From NCBI GenBank assembly GCA_964579415.1, contig CAZOGW010000159.1:1-5867 (forward strand): 5,867 nt of DNA, given 5' to 3'. Below, piece after piece: positions 4,346 through 5,867 of the stretch. Each line of letters opens with the position of its first letter. Positions within the stretch are counted from its first letter, which is position 1. This DNA is from CAZOGW01 sp964579415 (lineage in GTDB: Bacteria; Actinomycetota; Acidimicrobiia; Spongiisociales; UBA5794). The notes under the pieces are model-generated. The model saw only the letters and a list, made by a program, of their open reading frames with translations. It searched no databases and was not told the origin of the DNA. Position numbers and translations under genes: made by a program.

Positions 4346-5867
4346 ACTCTTCCGCGTCCTCGGTCTGGGTGCCCAGGCTGGCGAGCCATTCCGCCGGGTT
4401 GGCGGGGAGGGACTCGTCGGCCGACTCGGGCATGTCCTCGCCGAACAGGCCCAGCGCCGACATCACCGTGGCGTCCGGCAGCGCCGGCTGGATCGACTGG
4501 TAGGCATCGGCGCCGGTGCCGGCCGGGATCAGCTTGCCGATGATCACGTTCTCCTTGAGACCGCGCATGAAGTCGGACTTCGACTGCAGCGACGCCTCGG
4601 TGAGCACCCGGGTGGTCTCCTGGAACGAAGCCGCCGAGAGCCACGAGTCGGTGGCCAGTGACGCCTTGGTGATGCCCATCAGCTCGGGACGGGCCTCGGC
4701 CGGGGTCTTGCCCTCGGCACTGAGCTGCTGGTTCACCTCACGGAACTCCTGGGTGTCCACAAGTTCGGCGGGCAGGAACGGCGAGTCGCCCTCCGACACC
4801 ACCCGCACCTTGCGCAGCATCTGACGCACGATCAGCTCGATGTGCTTGTCGTGGATGTCCACGCCCTGGGAGCGGTACACCTCCTGCACCTGGTCCACCA
4901 GGTAGCGCTGGCAGGCGCGCACGCCCTGGATCTCCAGCACCTCCTTGGGGTCCAGCGGACCCTCGGTGAGCTGGGTACCCGCCTCGATGGTGGCTCCGTC
5001 GACGATCCCGGGGCGGAGCCGGGCACGCCGCGGCAGCGGGTACTCCTTCTCCACGTCCTTGTCGGTGATGACGAGGCGCCGGCCGTCCTCGTCGTCGATG
5101 ATCGACACGGTGCCGCCGTACTCCGCCAGCACCGCCTTGCCCTTGGGGGTCCGGGCCTCGAACAGCTCGACGACGCGGGGCATGCCGTGGGTGATGTCCT
5201 CACCGGCGACGCCGCCGGTGTGGAAGGTGCGCATGGTGAGCTGGGTCCCCGGCTCACCGATCGACTGCGCCGCCATGATGCCCACCGCCTCGCCGGCCTC
5301 GACCATGCGGCCGGTGGGCAGGCTCAGCCCGTACGACGCCTTGGAGATGCCGTAGCGGGACTGGTCGGTGAGCGGTGAGCGCACCCGCAGATCGGTGATG
5401 CCCGAGTTGTCGATCAGCGTCTGCAGCGCCACCTTGTCGATCAGCTCGCCGGAGCGCAGCAGACGCCCGTCGGCGGTCTTCACCAGAGCGCCGTCGACCT
5501 TGATGTCGTCGGCGAGGACCCTGCCGAACACCCGGTTGCGCAGGTTGCGCGTCACGGTCTCACCGGGGCCGCTGCGGATCGACACCGGGATGCCGGCATC
5601 GGCGGACTCGTCGTCGTGGATGATGATCTCCTGAGCGACGTCCACCAGGCGCCGGGTCAGGTAACCCGATTCGGCGGTACGCAGCGCGGTGTCGGCCAGG
5701 CCCTTGCGGGCGCCGTGCGTCGAGATGAAGAACTCGAGCACGGTGAGGCCCTCACGGAAGTTGGCCTTGATCGGCTGCGGCATGATGTCACCGCGGGGGT
5801 TGGCCACCAGGCCACGCATGCCGGCGATCTGGCGGAGCTGCTGGATGTTCCCCCGGGCTCCGGATCG
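4344..5867 (-). CDS. rpoC: RNA polymerase beta' subunit, C-terminal fragment lacking the second zinc site
   Basis: The last 507 residues of beta', which with beta forms the RNA polymerase active site. The 5' part lies beyond the right edge; the reading frame is open to base 5867. In order: SGARGN...RQIAGMRG (fragment residues 2-19), the bridge helix NFREGL...STHGARKGLADTALRTAESGYLTRRLVD (about 36-76), the trigger loop GEAVGIMAAQSIGEPGTQLTMRTFH (192-216) continuing straight into GGVAGEDITHG with no SI3 insertion, then SIHDKH-like VDIHDKHIELIVRQML, MGITKASLATDSWLSAASFQETTRVLTEA and LKENVIIGKLIPAGTG. The tail is acidic (TEDAEE). The oddity is that none of the four zinc-binding cysteines normally between bridge helix and trigger loop is present: the positions carry Glu87/Ser88, Asp168, Ser175 and Ser178. 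The only cysteine in the fragment is in GVRACQRYLVD. The gene ends at a strong hairpin. Confidence 0.98.
   Translation of the reverse strand, partial: RSGARGNIQQLRQIAGMRGLVANPRGDIMPQPIKANFREGLTVLEFFISTHGARKGLADTALRTAESGYLTRRLVDVAQEIIIHDDESADAGIPVSIRSGPGETVTRNLRNRVFGRVLADDIKVDGALVKTADGRLLRSGELIDKVALQTLIDNSGITDLRVRSPLTDQSRYGISKASYGLSLPTGRMVEAGEAVGIMAAQSIGEPGTQLTMRTFHTGGVAGEDITHGMPRVVELFEARTPKGKAVLAEYGGTVSIIDDEDGRRLVITDKDVEKEYPLPRRARLRPGIVDGATIEAGTQLTEGPLDPKEVLEIQGVRACQRYLVDQVQEVYRSQGVDIHDKHIELIVRQMLRKVRVVSEGDSPFLPAELVDTQEFREVNQQLSAEGKTPAEARPELMGITKASLATDSWLSAASFQETTRVLTEASLQSKSDFMRGLKENVIIGKLIPAGTGADAYQSIQPALPDATVMSALGLFGEDMPESADESLPANPAEWLASLGTQTEDAEE

Overview
The window is GC-rich bacterial DNA carrying part of the conserved RNA polymerase / str ribosomal protein region, read mainly on the minus strand. 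RpoC has an uninterrupted trigger loop (no SI3-type insertion). The EF-G, S12 and S7 sequences look actinobacterial, and several genes start with GTG. Together these suggest a high-GC member of the Actinomycetota, perhaps Acidimicrobiia; the class is an inference from sequence feel, not from a search.

Layout, in the direction of minus-strand transcription (right to left): the 3' part of rpoC (5867-4344) ends in a strong GC-rich hairpin whose stem begins inside the stop codon. Next comes a block of three genes that are not part of the transcription/translation machinery. These are a beta-class DNA methyltransferase with an extra C-terminal domain (4207-2792, minus), a GNAT acetyltransferase facing the other way (2240-2758, plus), and a small intramembrane M50 zinc metalloprotease (2169-1465, minus). 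The str operon then begins: an extended -10 promoter and about 190 nt leader, rpsL (1117-746), rpsG (741-274), and the first 55 codons of fusA (167-1).

rpsL, rpsG and fusA supply S12, S7 and EF-G, which work together on the ribosome during decoding and translocation, and rpoC supplies the catalytic core of RNA polymerase. The three genes between them have no visible functional tie to this machinery, or clearly to each other.

The most unusual signals are: (1) RpoC has lost all four cysteines of its second (C-terminal) zinc site while the surrounding motifs are intact. (2) A family of GTAC-rich short elements sits at the 3' ends of genes. One is an eight-unit 7-bp tandem array that folds as a 27-pair hairpin (1357-1413); one is an inverted partial copy with 24 identical bases just beyond the rpoC terminator (4288-4312); one is a related hairpin in the 33-bp gap between the convergent acetyltransferase and methyltransferase genes. 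The first two bracket the three-gene block. (3) The methyltransferase carries a roughly 150-residue C-terminal domain that may be a decayed nuclease-like fold. (4) Two mutually exclusive hairpins lie in the rpsG-fusA spacer.
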